NCBI RefSeq assembly: GCF_002901995.1
Contig: NZ_PPQN01000059.1
Location: 1 to 64,000 of the forward strand
Direction of reading: 5' to 3'
DNA length: 64,000 bases
Source: Staphylococcus coagulans
Lineage (GTDB): Bacteria; Bacillota; Bacilli; Staphylococcales; Staphylococcaceae
A program made the translations under genes and the position numbers. The notes beneath the pieces were generated by a model. That model was not told the DNA's origin. It did no database searches and was given only the letters and a program-made list of their open reading frames with translations. Numbering within the stretch: position 1 is the stretch's first letter; every line of letters begins with the position of its first letter. This document shows positions 1 through 9,222 of the stretch, piece by piece.

Positions 1-111
1 TGATTGTTTAAGTCAATCACTCTTCAAAGTACGTTAAAGTACTCAAATTATCGGAATTAACGTTGACATATTGTCATTCAGTTTTCAATGTTCATTTCAT
101 TATTGATTAAA

Positions 112-185
112 TGGAGCGGGTGATGGGAATCGAACCCACAACATCAGCTTGGAAGGCTGAGGTTTTGCCATTAAACTACACCCGC
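112..185 (-). tRNA. tRNA-Gly (TCC)
   Basis: The reverse strand folds as a full cloverleaf. The acceptor strand is GCGGGTG at the 5' end and CACCCGC at the 3' end, with discriminator T and an encoded CCA. The T arm contains GTTCGATTC. The anticodon loop is CTTCCAA, giving anticodon TCC (glycine). It is 74 nt including CCA. The next tRNA lies 18 bases away, so both probably belong to one tRNA cluster continuing beyond the left edge. Confidence 0.95.
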
Positions 186-203
186 TTATTAAATTAAATT
201 GGT

Positions 204-289
<86 letters not shown>

Positions 290-716
290 TTGGAATCAAA
301 CGATAGGTTTTTTTCAGAACGTTATTCATTATATAATACGCTTTTAGAAGTGTCAATACTTTTTTAACATTAATTTAATGTTTGTCATCTTGTTTTAACA
401 CATTAAATTTGCGACGTATTTTAGAATACTACACAACTCGTTCTATGTCAAATAATTTTTCTTTTAATAAATTTAAAGAACTTCTTGTTTTGACGACTTT
501 TATAATTATAATAAGGGGGTCCATTTTTGTCAATAAAATTTTTATAAAAAACAAAATTAGCATTCAATCATTGTGATTATCAACGTAAGTACTGTTAATA
601 AAAAGTTTGAAATGATTGAATGCGTGTGCAATTTAAATCTCAAATCTCAAATCTCATAAATCTTAATCCTATGACAATACAGAGTACATAAATTGCCTTT
701 ACTCTCTATTTATATA
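290..716. other. gene-free stretch with one inverted repeat
   Basis: No convincing gene is visible. It holds an AT-rich stretch just upstream of tRNA-Leu that probably carries the tRNA promoter. It also has a perfect 13-base inverted repeat at 560-572 and 611-623 (GCATTCAATCATT / AATGATTGAATGC) and three tandem copies of AAATCTC near 635-655. The repeat may form a transcript end for the tex-sprT unit, but there is no clear T tract next to it. Confidence 0.5.
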
Positions 717-1172
717 TTATCTGAGTTGACGTAATAATTTTAAACGACCCCCACATTTTCCACATCGCATTTTTTCGATATTTACACTTCTTATTCGTTG
801 AAATGTGGTCTGACATGAAAGACACTGATATTCATACTTAACTCTAGATTGATAACTTTTTATTGGTTGACAAAAACGGGGTGCCTTTACCTTTTCAGCC
901 AATAATTTAAAATCTTGATCTTTGTGTTGATAGCCTTTTCCTTCAATGTGCAAAAAATAATGACATAATTCATGTTTGATAATATCTATTAATGCTTGCT
1001 TACCATATGTTTCATATTGCTTCGGATTAATTTCAATATGATGCGACTCTAACATATATCTGCCACCAGTTGTTCTTAATCGATTATTAAAGAACGCTTG
1101 ATGTTGAAATGGCTGATTAAATTCATTAATCGCAATACTTTCTGTTAATTTTTGTAGCTCTTGATTATTCAT
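717..1172 (-). CDS. SprT-like zinc metalloprotease-fold protein
   Basis: A 151-residue protein of the SprT-like (YdcK) family. The zincin-type motif HELCH follows IDIIK near residue 67. The C-terminal part carries a zinc-ribbon with two Cys pairs, CLSC and CGKC (about residues 117-140). The biological substrate in Firmicutes is not established. The ATG overlaps the last 8 bases of tex, so the pair is translationally coupled. This tex-sprT order is conserved in staphylococci. Length is normal for the family. Confidence 0.9.
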   Translation of the reverse strand: MNNQELQKLTESIAINEFNQPFQHQAFFNNRLRTTGGRYMLESHHIEINPKQYETYGKQALIDIIKHELCHYFLHIEGKGYQHKDQDFKLLAEKVKAPRFCQPIKSYQSRVKYEYQCLSCQTTFQRIRSVNIEKMRCGKCGGRLKLLRQLR

Positions 1173-3315
1173 TAGGATTAATCATAGTCAATGCAACTTT
1201 TCCTTTTTGTCGATCAATTTGTTCTATCCAAACTTCAACAATATCTCCTACACTAACGATGTCCATTGGGTGTTTTACAAACTTTTTGGCTAGTTTCGAA
1301 ATATGGACTAGCCCATCTTGTTTCACACCAATATCTACAAAAGCGCCAAAATCGACAACATTTCGGACTGTCCCATTCAGTTTCATGCCTTTGGATAAGT
1401 CTTCAATAGATAAAACGTCCGATTTGAGTTCTGGTGTCTCAAAATCATCCCTTGGATCACGATGTGGCGCAATTAATGATTTAATAATATCTTCTAAGGT
1501 TGGAACACCAATATTTAAAGCATTCGCTTGCGTCGCAATGTCAAGATGCTTTAATTGTTCTAGCGCTTTGCCACTGCCAATTTCTGATATTTCTAAACCT
1601 ACCGTTTCTAACAACTGGTAGGTTGCAGGATAACTTTCAGGATGAATTGCTGTATTATCAAGCGGTTCTTTGCCTTCGACAATTCTCAAAAAGCCGATAC
1701 TTTGTTCAAATGTTTTGGTGCCTAAACGTTTTACTTTATTCAATTGTTTATGATGTGTTATTGCACCGTTCTCTTCTCTATATGCAACAATATTCTCAGC
1801 AATTTGTCGAGACAAACCGGACACGTGCTGTAGCAACGTACTTGAGGCTGTATTAACATCAACACCGACTTGGTTTACGGCGGTTTCAACAACAAAATCT
1901 AAAGCGCCACCTAATGCTTTTTGATTTACATCATGCTGATATTGTCCAACGCCAATGGATTTTGGATCAATTTTTACAAGCTCACTTAAAGGATCTTGAA
2001 CACGTCTCGCGATCGACACAGCACTTCTTTCTTCTACTTGAAAGTCCGGAAATTCCGCTCTTGCAATGTCTGATGCAGAATAAACAGAAGCCCCCGCTTC
2101 ATTGACGATAATATACTTCAAGTCAAGTTGATTTTCTTGAATCATGTTCGCAACAAATTGTTCTGTTTCTCTGCTTGCCGTACCATTACCTATTGCCACC
2201 AAGTCAATATTGAATGCTTTCACTATTTCTAAGAATGTGCGTTCTGCTTCTTTGATTTTCGAAACTGGAGGATGCGGATATATCACCGATTTTTCTATGA
2301 AAGTGCCATAAGGATTTACTACCGCTAATTTACAACCCGTTCTGAAAGCTGGGTCTACCCCTAAAATTTGTTTATTTTTTAATGGCGGTTGTAATAACAG
2401 ACTTTTTAGATTTTCACTAAATAAGTGAATCGCTTGTGTTTCGGCACGCTCAGTTAAATCGCCTCGAATTTCTCTTTCAATTGAAGGGAATATTAAACGC
2501 TTCATTGCGTCATCAATTGCGCTTTCAACGTAAGTCGTTAAATCATTTTGCGCTTTAAGTTCTAACTTTTTAATATTTTGCGTGAGCTCTATTAGGTTAG
2601 CTTCAATTTTAATTTGTAAAACTTTTTCGGATTCACCACGATTCATTGCTAATATACGATGATTTGCAACTTTGCGAAGTGGCTCTTGATAATCGTAATA
2701 CATTTCAAATGTTGCTTTTTCATCTTCCGCATTTTTCTTTTTCTGCGAAGTAATATTCGCTGTTTTTAACGTTTGACTTAAAATTTGTTTCCGATATTGC
2801 GGATGATCTGCTATTTTCTCGGCGATAATATCTTTTGCCCCTTGCAATGCATGTTCAACTGAAGGTACTTCTTCATTGATAAATTCAGATGCTTTTTCCT
2901 CGATATTTGCATTTTGTTGTTGTAGATATAGCCACTCTGCTAAAGGTTCTAGCCCTTTTCTTTTAGCTTCTGTAGCACGTGTCTTTTTCTTTTGTTTAAA
3001 AGGACGATATAAATCTTCGACACGCTGTAATTTAGTTTGCTTTTGAATTTCATTTTTTAGCTCAACTGTTAATAAGCCCTGTTGCTCTATATTATGGATG
3101 ACTTCATCTTTTCTTTTTTGAAGATTTTCCATATATTGATATTCATCAGCTATTTGTTTGATTTCAACTTCATCCAATCCACCGGTTACTTCCTTTCGGT
3201 AACGTGCGATAAAAGGTACTGTATTTTTCTCCTCTAACAACTGCAATACAGCATTAATATGTTTGACTGGAAATTGATATTTATTATGTATTTCTTGAAC
3301 AAAATGATTGGTCAA
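1165..3315 (-). CDS. tex: Tex family S1 RNA-binding protein
   Basis: Tex-like transcription accessory protein: helical N-terminus with the conserved NTVPFIARYRKEVTGG block, a YqgF/RNase H-like domain starting near ILGVDPAFRTG, helix-hairpin-helix repeats (VDVNTAS, KRLGTKTFEQ), and a C-terminal S1 domain (LNGTVRNVVDFGAFVDIGVKQDG). An in-frame ATG lies upstream at 3396. However, the extra N-terminal residues look unlike the family, and a TTG at 3315 preceded by GTGGGGA gives 716 residues, the expected staphylococcal length, so I chose the TTG. Tex is known to bind nucleic acid and affect transcription; its precise role here is inferred. Confidence 0.9.
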   Translation of the reverse strand: MTNHFVQEIHNKYQFPVKHINAVLQLLEEKNTVPFIARYRKEVTGGLDEVEIKQIADEYQYMENLQKRKDEVIHNIEQQGLLTVELKNEIQKQTKLQRVEDLYRPFKQKKKTRATEAKRKGLEPLAEWLYLQQQNANIEEKASEFINEEVPSVEHALQGAKDIIAEKIADHPQYRKQILSQTLKTANITSQKKKNAEDEKATFEMYYDYQEPLRKVANHRILAMNRGESEKVLQIKIEANLIELTQNIKKLELKAQNDLTTYVESAIDDAMKRLIFPSIEREIRGDLTERAETQAIHLFSENLKSLLLQPPLKNKQILGVDPAFRTGCKLAVVNPYGTFIEKSVIYPHPPVSKIKEAERTFLEIVKAFNIDLVAIGNGTASRETEQFVANMIQENQLDLKYIIVNEAGASVYSASDIARAEFPDFQVEERSAVSIARRVQDPLSELVKIDPKSIGVGQYQHDVNQKALGGALDFVVETAVNQVGVDVNTASSTLLQHVSGLSRQIAENIVAYREENGAITHHKQLNKVKRLGTKTFEQSIGFLRIVEGKEPLDNTAIHPESYPATYQLLETVGLEISEIGSGKALEQLKHLDIATQANALNIGVPTLEDIIKSLIAPHRDPRDDFETPELKSDVLSIEDLSKGMKLNGTVRNVVDFGAFVDIGVKQDGLVHISKLAKKFVKHPMDIVSVGDIVEVWIEQIDRQKGKVALTMINPNE

Positions 3316-3850
3316 GTTAAATCCCCACTTTCTCGTTTCTCGTTCTTCATTATTGTAACATTCACATTTGAAAGTTAATAGTTTAATCCAATGCACTCAA
3401 AATAGGTGTTTTTTATAAGTACCAATTGCCATTTCTACTTTTTTATAAATGTAAAAAAACAGACTAGGACATTAACCCCAAAATAAATAGCGCTAAGTTG
3501 ATTTTTAATAGAAATCGTCTTAGCGCTTCTTTTTTATGATAAAACTTCGTATAATGTGGTTTCGTTTATGCACGTCATCATTCACTATTAAAGTTAAAAA
3601 TAAACCACTTCCGTATTTTTTAATTAATCATGACAAAAGCTAAATGAACGATATTTAATTGAAGCTACATTCACTTTGATCCACTTCTGTAGTTGCATAA
3701 TCGCATAATAAGCGAAACTTCAACCTCCATAACTAAGCGAGTCGAGTTAATCAACGCTTTAAATAGTTTATGTTCTAAACTCTTTATAAATGAAATGCTT
3801 CAATTCCTATCGTTATTTTTATAGCCACTTCAATGTTAATCTATTGGATT
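3316..3850. other. intergenic region between sigB and tex
   Basis: This stretch has no supportable gene. It contains one copy of a dispersed hairpin repeat (3481-3552) and otherwise AT-rich sequence with no clear promoter motif that I can defend. It separates the end of the sigB operon from tex. Confidence 0.5.
3481..3552. repeat. AGCGCTAAG dispersed hairpin repeat, copy 1
   Basis: A block of about 72 bases built around the inverted repeat AGCGCTAAG ... CTTAGCGCT, followed by TTTTATGATAAAACTTCGTAT. A second copy with the same arms and the same trailing sequence is at 54928-55000. Both copies sit downstream of a minus-strand operon (sigB here, fba there). They may act as transcript ends, but recurrence of the flank beyond the stem suggests a dispersed repeat family. 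Confidence 0.75.
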
Positions 3851-4621
3851 TTATTTTTTTGCTGCTTCTTGCAACTTTTTTATAGCGGTTCTTTGTAAAC
3901 GTGATACATGCATTTGGCTTAAACCGATACGCTCTCCAGTTTCTTTTTGGCTCAATCCATCTATAAAAGTACACTGGATAATTTCTCGCTCACGATCAGA
4001 TAAAATAGGTAAAATCCGTTCAAGTATCATACGCTTTTCAGTTAAGTCGAAATTTTCATCTTGTTGTCCCATAATATCTAATAATGTAACCGTTGAACCA
4101 TCTTTATCCGCTTCGATGGAATGATCCACACTCAGTGCATTATAGCTCTGACCCATTTCCATCGCTTCAAGAACGTCCTCTTCTGAAACTTCAAGTCTGT
4201 CAGCTATTTCACTGATTGAAGGTGATCGTTCTAATTCGTTCGTTAATTCATCGCTGACCTTTTTAATCCTCGGTCCTATTTCTTTAATTCTACGTGGGAC
4301 ATGAACACTCCATGTTTTATCACGTAAATATCGCTTAATTTCACCTATAACAGTCGGAACCAAGAAAGCTTCGAATTTTCTATCAAAAGATAAATCAAAT
4401 CGATTAATCGCGCCTATAAGTCCAACCATACCAACTTGCACTAAATCTTCATGATGCGATTGGCCTTTTGAGTATTTATAGGCTAAGGATTCAATTAGCT
4501 TTTCGTAGTGTTTAACGAGCTTTTCTTGGGCCTCTTCGTCGTGATGCTCTTGATGTGCTTGAATCCATTGGTTGATTTGTTCAGGTGAAACAGCGTTAGC
4601 TGATTTCGACTCTTTCGCCAT
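3851..4621 (-). CDS. sigB: general stress sigma factor SigB
   Basis: A 256-residue sigma-70 family (SigB/F/G type) factor. Region 2 is visible as [19 protein letters not shown] and [19 protein letters not shown]. Region 3 follows as [15 protein letters not shown], and region 4 is the C-terminal helix-turn-helix [19 protein letters not shown]. It directs transcription of the staphylococcal general stress regulon and is held inactive by RsbW. The start overlaps the 3' end of rsbW by 26 bases, matching the known rsbUVW-sigB operon. Length equals the usual staphylococcal protein. Confidence 0.98.
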   Translation of the reverse strand: MAKESKSANAVSPEQINQWIQAHQEHHDEEAQEKLVKHYEKLIESLAYKYSKGQSHHEDLVQVGMVGLIGAINRFDLSFDRKFEAFLVPTVIGEIKRYLRDKTWSVHVPRRIKEIGPRIKKVSDELTNELERSPSISEIADRLEVSEEDVLEAMEMGQSYNALSVDHSIEADKDGSTVTLLDIMGQQDENFDLTEKRMILERILPILSDREREIIQCTFIDGLSQKETGERIGLSQMHVSRLQRTAIKKLQEAAKK

Positions 4622-5075
4622 TATTTCGCACCTGCTCTTTTCTAATATACTTAATCATACTAATCGTAACACCAGTTTCTTTATCAACTGTGACTTCATC
4701 CATCAACGATTCGATTAAGAATAAACCTAAGCCACCTTCTCTTAAGAAGTCAATATTTTCATTTTCTTGGTAAGGGCCTAGATTTTGTTTAGTCTCTTGG
4801 TAATTAAAGCTATCACCTTGGTCAGAAACAATGATTTTAATACGATCTGGTTCAAGTTCAAAACCGACATTGATGTAGCCTTTTTCTTCTTTGCCTTTGT
4901 AAGCATGTTTCACTGCGTTCGTCACAGCTTCACTTACAGCAATCTTAGCGTCTTCAATATCATCATAAGTCGCACCTGCACGTGTAAAAACACCAGAAAG
5001 TGTTAAACGAATCAAACTCACATATTCAGCTGAAGCAGGAAGTCTCATTTCAATGAAGTCATTTGCATGTGTCAT
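4596..5075 (-). CDS. rsbW: anti-sigma-B factor, serine kinase RsbW
   Basis: A GHKL-fold serine kinase that binds SigB and phosphorylates RsbV. The N box is visible as [11 protein letters not shown] and the G1-like box as VSDQGDSFN; the [15 protein letters not shown] box follows. I chose the ATG at 5075 (MTHAND) because GGAGG lies just before it and it gives 159 residues, the usual length. The longer reading would run back into rsbV. The gene starts 2 bases after the stop of rsbV on the minus strand and overlaps sigB downstream. Confidence 0.97.
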   Translation of the reverse strand: MTHANDFIEMRLPASAEYVSLIRLTLSGVFTRAGATYDDIEDAKIAVSEAVTNAVKHAYKGKEEKGYINVGFELEPDRIKIIVSDQGDSFNYQETKQNLGPYQENENIDFLREGGLGLFLIESLMDEVTVDKETGVTISMIKYIRKEQVRNNGERVEIS

Positions 5076-5076
5076 T

Positions 5077-5403
5077 TTATTCGACCTCCGTTCCTTCGTT
5101 GACATGCATTAAATCATCAAGACCTGTAATTTCAAATAATCGTTTAATTCTATCATTCACGCCTAAAATATATAATTCTTTTTCATGTTGGTTTAAAGCT
5201 TTTAAAGTCCCGACAAATAAACCTAGTCCAGTTGAATCCATATAGGTCAAATTCTCTAAATTTACGTAAATATCGTGTGTCCCTGCTTGTCGAATGGGTA
5301 CCAACACTTTTTCTAACTCTGGTACAGTTGCAACGTCAAGTTCACCAGCTACTGAAATATCGTAATGTGTCTTGTGTTCTTGCGTTTCTATATTAAGGTT
5401 CAT
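5077..5403 (-). CDS. rsbV: anti-anti-sigma factor RsbV
   Basis: A 108-residue STAS-domain protein. The phosphorylation loop is visible as [11 protein letters not shown], with Ser57 the expected site. Unphosphorylated RsbV binds RsbW and frees SigB; RsbU removes the phosphate. It is placed between rsbU and rsbW. A weak SigB-type promoter lies in the 78-base gap upstream, which would give autoregulation of rsbV-rsbW-sigB as described for S. aureus. Confidence 0.97.
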   Translation of the reverse strand: MNLNIETQEHKTHYDISVAGELDVATVPELEKVLVPIRQAGTHDIYVNLENLTYMDSTGLGLFVGTLKALNQHEKELYILGVNDRIKRLFEITGLDDLMHVNEGTEVE

Positions 5404-5443
5404 TATTGATTACACTCCTACGTTTATTCTCTACTTAACTTTC

Positions 5444-5469
5444 TTACCCATTTCTAATCATTTGTAATC
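5444..5469 (-). promoter_or_regulatory. candidate SigB promoter of rsbVW-sigB
   Basis: On the minus strand, GATTAC is followed after 14 bases by GGGTAA, which resembles the SigB consensus GTTTAA-N12-15-GGGTAT. It lies about 40 bases upstream of the rsbV ATG. An internal SigB-dependent promoter at this place is established for S. aureus; here the -35 match is poor, so this is a position-supported guess. Confidence 0.45.
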
Positions 5470-5481
5470 TCACTATCTTAT

Positions 5482-6486
5482 TTAATGTACACGCTTAATA
5501 ATAAGTATTGTAAGATCATCACGTTTACCAGACTTTTGTACTCTTAAAAGCTCTTCGTATAAAAGTTGCACAATATCTTGTGGATGCAATGATTTATATT
5601 TAAGGATAAAATCAAGGATATTTTGTGTATTGATAAAATGTCCATCCTCTTTGCGTATTTCAGTCACACCGTCTGTGAAAATAATAATCATATCATCAAT
5701 TTCAATCGCTATCTCTTGTTGTTGATAACGGACATGAGGACTCACGCCTAAAACGCGTCCTCGAACTGTAATTTCTTCAAATTCATTGGTTTTAGCTCTA
5801 AAAATATACCCTGGCTCGTGTCCAGCAGAGCTACAGTAAAGAACATGATTTAAATCTTCGTATAAACCATAAAACATTGTGACAAACATATTCTGATTAA
5901 TATTTTTTTCAACTACACGATTTAGACGTTTTAAGCCATCATTAGGTAATTGAGAATGACCATAAGAATCCATGCCAAATTTAATCATACTCATTGCCAA
6001 CGCTGCTGGGATACCTTTACCTATGACATCTGCAACAGCAAAACTCATCGTGCCGTCTTTATGATCAATTAAGTTAAAATAGTCGCCGCTCACATGCTGT
6101 GCTGCAACTGAAATGACACCAATTTGAATGCTATCAAATTGAGGGATATTTGTTTTTAACATCGTTTGCTGTAATCTTGAAGCAACATCCAACTCTTTGT
6201 CATGAACTTCAACTTTGTTAACTAAATTTTTATAATCTTGATAATCATAGCCGAAGCTTTCAACGACTGTCTTTAGAACGTCTAGGCTCTCAATCATCTC
6301 TGATTGATTCAATGAATTATTTTTAAAAAATTGCTTATGTATACACACAAAATCTTCAGGTAGTAATGCATCGTCTGATAAATCCTTCGAAAACGATTGC
6401 GCTTGCTTTAATATTTTTTCTCTATTATCATGCTTTAAAAATTGACGCACGAGCTCAAAATAGCGCAATTTGCTATCTTCCGACAT
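5482..6486 (-). CDS. rsbU: RsbU PP2C-type phosphatase, SigB activator
   Basis: A 334-residue protein with an N-terminal helical RsbU regulatory domain (about residues 1-100) and a C-terminal PPM/SpoIIE phosphatase domain. Metal-binding Asp motifs are visible as VSGDYFNLI, FAVADVIGKGIPAA, IFTDGVTE and RDDLTILI. It dephosphorylates RsbV, releasing SigB. The ATG follows AAAGGGGG. It is the first gene of the rsb block, downstream of mazF, from which it is separated by a perfect terminator-like hairpin. Confidence 0.97.
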   Translation of the reverse strand: MSEDSKLRYFELVRQFLKHDNREKILKQAQSFSKDLSDDALLPEDFVCIHKQFFKNNSLNQSEMIESLDVLKTVVESFGYDYQDYKNLVNKVEVHDKELDVASRLQQTMLKTNIPQFDSIQIGVISVAAQHVSGDYFNLIDHKDGTMSFAVADVIGKGIPAALAMSMIKFGMDSYGHSQLPNDGLKRLNRVVEKNINQNMFVTMFYGLYEDLNHVLYCSSAGHEPGYIFRAKTNEFEEITVRGRVLGVSPHVRYQQQEIAIEIDDMIIIFTDGVTEIRKEDGHFINTQNILDFILKYKSLHPQDIVQLLYEELLRVQKSGKRDDLTILIIKRVH

Positions 6487-6515
6487 TAGACGTCCCCCTT
6501 TACTTTATAACAACT

Positions 6516-6545
6516 AAAAGGCTTTAGGAGAGTTGTCCTAAAGCC
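6516..6545 (-). terminator. hairpin terminator between mazF and rsbU
   Basis: A perfect 10-base stem, GGCTTTAGGA / TCCTAAAGCC with a 6-base loop, is followed on the minus strand by TTTTTAG. The stem begins inside the mazF stop codon. It should end or strongly reduce readthrough from mazEF into rsbU. Confidence 0.8.
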
Positions 6546-6898
6546 TATTTATGATGATTCATGTTCAGTCCTAAACTAATACCAAGTGCGTAATTAACTT
6601 CTTTCATCTTTTCTTCAGATAAAAATGTTAATTTCTCTTTAAGTCTCTTCTTATCGACCGTTCGAATTTGTTCTAATAAGATGACAGAATCTTTGTCGAG
6701 CTTATATTTATTTTTTTCTATTTCTACATGCGTTGGTATTTTAGCTTTATTAATCCGACCAGTAATTGCTGCGACAATAACAGTTGGACTGTATTTATTT
6801 CCAGTGTCATTCTGAATAATAACTACGGGCCTTACTCCCCCCTGTTCAGAGCCCTGTACTGGTGATAAATCTGCTAAGTAAACGTCCCCGCGCTTCAT
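6545..6898 (-). CDS. mazF: MazF mRNA interferase toxin
   Basis: A 117-residue PemK/MazF-fold endoribonuclease. It starts [21 protein letters not shown], with RPVVIIQND and the VAAITG strand all typical. Staphylococcal MazF cleaves RNA at UACAU. The start codon directly follows the stop of mazE (TAAATG), as expected for a coupled toxin-antitoxin pair. In S. aureus mazEF and sigB are partly cotranscribed; here a hairpin lies at the end of mazF. Confidence 0.97.
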   Translation of the reverse strand: MKRGDVYLADLSPVQGSEQGGVRPVVIIQNDTGNKYSPTVIVAAITGRINKAKIPTHVEIEKNKYKLDKDSVILLEQIRTVDKKRLKEKLTFLSEEKMKEVNYALGISLGLNMNHHK

Positions 6899-7069
6899 TT
6901 AGTCATCCTTATAATCTGATAACAAGTGTGATTCATTACAATCACAGGCTTCACATTCAACTGAATATGCTTCAGTTGCTAGGGAGAGATTCAAATCTGC
7001 CATTTGAACATAGCCTTCTTTTAAAGATTGTTCTAAATTTTTAAATCTTGTTTGATTGAATGCTGACAT
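6899..7069 (-). CDS. mazE: MazE antitoxin
   Basis: A 56-residue antitoxin, highly similar to staphylococcal MazE in the core [20 protein letters not shown] and the Cys-rich CEACDCNES stretch. It is the partner that neutralises MazF. I chose the ATG at 7069 because GGAGG lies 8 bases upstream and the length matches the family. The longer reading to 7099 adds ten residues that would contain the ribosome-binding site. Confidence 0.95.
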   Translation of the reverse strand: MSAFNQTRFKNLEQSLKEGYVQMADLNLSLATEAYSVECEACDCNESHLLSDYKDD

Positions 7070-7154
7070 AAATAGGACCTCCATATCAATACAACACATT
7101 AAAAAATTCTCTGATTACTGATTATAATATCAAAAATCAGTCGGAAGTACCATA

Positions 7155-8303
7155 CTATTTTAACAATTCGTTCGAGATTTCGGACATTTCTTTTGTCACA
7201 TATTGACGCGCGATACGTCTACCTAAATTACAAAGGACTTCATAATTAATCGTTTGCTGTTGGGCCGCTAAGGCTTCAACAGATTGTGATGTGTGCGCCT
7301 GGTTATCAATCAAAATCACTTCGTCACCGAGCTGCGTATGTCCCGGCACACGAATTGCTGTTTGGTCCATACTTACACGCCCAACCACTTCACATTGGAA
7401 AGCGCCTAAACGCACATGTGCATGTTGCATTGAACGTAAATAACCGTCTGCATACCCAATAGGAAGTAAAGCCACGTGCATATCTTCTAGGGCTTTGAAT
7501 GTATGGCCATAGCCGATACCCTCACCTTTACGAACGTGTTTAACTTGCATCACTTGTGACACTAACTTAGCTGAAGGCTTTAACTTAGCTGTTGCCTTTT
7601 CTTCTATAAAAGTTGATGGATAATAACCGTACAACGCGATACCTGCTCTAAAGGCATTACATAATGCAGGATCAAAACGTAATGCGCCAGCAGAGTTTTG
7701 AATATGAATATACGGTGGATGGTCTGTGCTTTCAATCATTTCTTCAAAACGTGTATATTGTTCTTGCGCTGAATCATCATCCTCATCTGCTGAATGAAAA
7801 TGTGAAAAAGCACCTTCAAACACCAATAAATCATGTGCTTCTATCATTGCTTTCACTTCATGATACATTTCTATATCTTTAATCCCTAATCGGTTCATTC
7901 CAGTATCCAATTTAATGTGCATCCATAAAGATTTATCTGTATCACTATCGATATGTGAAATTGCCGCTTCTAACCATGATTTTGAAGGAACGGCTACCGC
8001 AACACGATGTTGAATCGCTTTGTTAATTGCATCAGGTGGTATGCTTGATAAAATTAAAATCTTCTCTTTAATACCATGCATTCGTAGCTCTATTGCCTCG
8101 TCTAACGTTGCTACACAAAAGAACTCTGCCCCTAATTGACTAAGATGTTGAGCAATTTGTATACTCCCTAAACCATAAGCATTTGCTTTAACAACAGGCA
8201 TCAATGTTTTATTCGGTTGCAATTTTGTTAATGCATAATAATTTTCTGTAATTGCATCTAAATCTATTTTCAATGTGGTGGTACGATAATACTTTTCTGA
8301 CAT
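7155..8303 (-). CDS. alr: alanine racemase
   Basis: A PLP-dependent enzyme that makes D-alanine for peptidoglycan and teichoic acid. The cofactor lysine is visible in VVKANAYGLG (Lys39). The catalytic tyrosine is in the GIGYGHTF region and the C-terminal domain has VGRVSMDQTAI. The length of 382 residues is normal. It lies 44 bases after acpS and is followed by mazE, an order conserved in Bacillus and Staphylococcus. Confidence 0.98.
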   Translation of the reverse strand: MSEKYYRTTTLKIDLDAITENYYALTKLQPNKTLMPVVKANAYGLGSIQIAQHLSQLGAEFFCVATLDEAIELRMHGIKEKILILSSIPPDAINKAIQHRVAVAVPSKSWLEAAISHIDSDTDKSLWMHIKLDTGMNRLGIKDIEMYHEVKAMIEAHDLLVFEGAFSHFHSADEDDDSAQEQYTRFEEMIESTDHPPYIHIQNSAGALRFDPALCNAFRAGIALYGYYPSTFIEEKATAKLKPSAKLVSQVMQVKHVRKGEGIGYGHTFKALEDMHVALLPIGYADGYLRSMQHAHVRLGAFQCEVVGRVSMDQTAIRVPGHTQLGDEVILIDNQAHTSQSVEALAAQQQTINYEVLCNLGRRIARQYVTKEMSEISNELLK

Positions 8304-8347
8304 TCAAGTCACCTTCCTCAATTATTAAAGCGCATTCCGCTATGTTC

Positions 8348-8704
8348 CTATTCATCTTTTTCTAAAATCACTTGACTCACGGCATACTGTTCTGTGTGCG
8401 TAATGGATACATGGACTTTAAACCCTTCATACTGTATCGTAGGTTTCCCCATTTCATCATTTTCACAATGAATATCCTGAAATGACACGCTTTCCCCTAT
8501 ACCTGTGCCTAATGCTTTGCTAAAAGCTTCTTTTACAGCAAAACGTCCAGCTAAAAACTCAAGTCGTCTTCTTTCCGATTGGATATTGTTGAAAGTTTCT
8601 CGCTCACCAGATGTTAAAACTCTCTCTGGAAAGCGACTTTGGCGACTTAGTATTTTACGCATTCGTGACATTTCAACTAAATCTATTCCTATTCCAAATA
8701 TCAT
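8348..8704 (-). CDS. acpS: holo-acyl carrier protein synthase
   Basis: A 118-residue 4'-phosphopantetheinyl transferase that converts apo-ACP to holo-ACP for fatty acid synthesis. It starts [15 protein letters not shown], with metal-binding Asp8, and has the [21 protein letters not shown] motif with the second metal ligand. The ATG overlaps the end of the upstream PH-domain gene by 4 bases. An acpS-alr order is common in Firmicutes. Confidence 0.98.
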   Translation of the reverse strand: MIFGIGIDLVEMSRMRKILSRQSRFPERVLTSGERETFNNIQSERRRLEFLAGRFAVKEAFSKALGTGIGESVSFQDIHCENDEMGKPTIQYEGFKVHVSITHTEQYAVSQVILEKDE

Positions 8705-9222
8705 GAAATCTCTTCATCTCCATCATTCATCTGATTCGACGTCGCATTCTGAGGAAGTTCAAGGTCATTTTGACTTTCCCGTTTAATAAATTTCATTATT
8801 TTTAATGCAACTTGCTTATCAATATAAGATACTTGGTGATTTCCACCTGCAGTAGAAAGTGTTAATGTTGCGAGATGGTATTTCCTCATAATCCATCCTT
8901 CATTTAAATCCACATTTTGAATTCTAAAGAGAGGAATCGTATCTTGCCTGATAAATATAAACCCTTCTCTCACTGTAATTAGATCTTTTGTATAGTGATA
9001 TCCAAATATTCGATATTGATAAATAGGGTTTATCCATGCATATATAATAAGGTACAACAGCCATATTACAGCAATCAAACCACTTAAAACAAGCATCCAT
9101 TTATTCCACTCTAAATAAAAAGCTGCCACAAGACTCGCAATGAGTACTATCAAGATGATTGCTGCAACAATCACCGCTACAACTCGCATTGCTTTAGGAC
9201 CCTGCTCACTCATTTTTTCCAT
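8701..9222 (-). CDS. bacterial PH-domain membrane protein
   Basis: A protein of about 173 residues with two adjacent membrane segments (roughly residues 15-70) and a C-terminal bacterial PH domain (bPH2, YdbS/YdbT-like) visible as [33 protein letters not shown] favour the ATG at 9222, 14 bases after AGGAGG; a GTG at 9237 is also possible. It overlaps the preceding PH-domain gene, so the three form one operon. Function is unknown; B. subtilis ydbST homologues are linked to antimicrobial resistance, which I mention only as family knowledge. Confidence 0.85.
   Translation of the reverse strand: MEKMSEQGPKAMRVVAVIVAAIILIVLIASLVAAFYLEWNKWMLVLSGLIAVIWLLYLIIYAWINPIYQYRIFGYHYTKDLITVREGFIFIRQDTIPLFRIQNVDLNEGWIMRKYHLATLTLSTAGGNHQVSYIDKQVALKIMKFIKRESQNDLELPQNATSNQMNDGDEEIS

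Noticed and set aside
382-576. 64-codon open frame on the plus strand
   Set aside because: TTG start, no Shine-Dalgarno, AT-rich low-complexity product, no recognisable fold.
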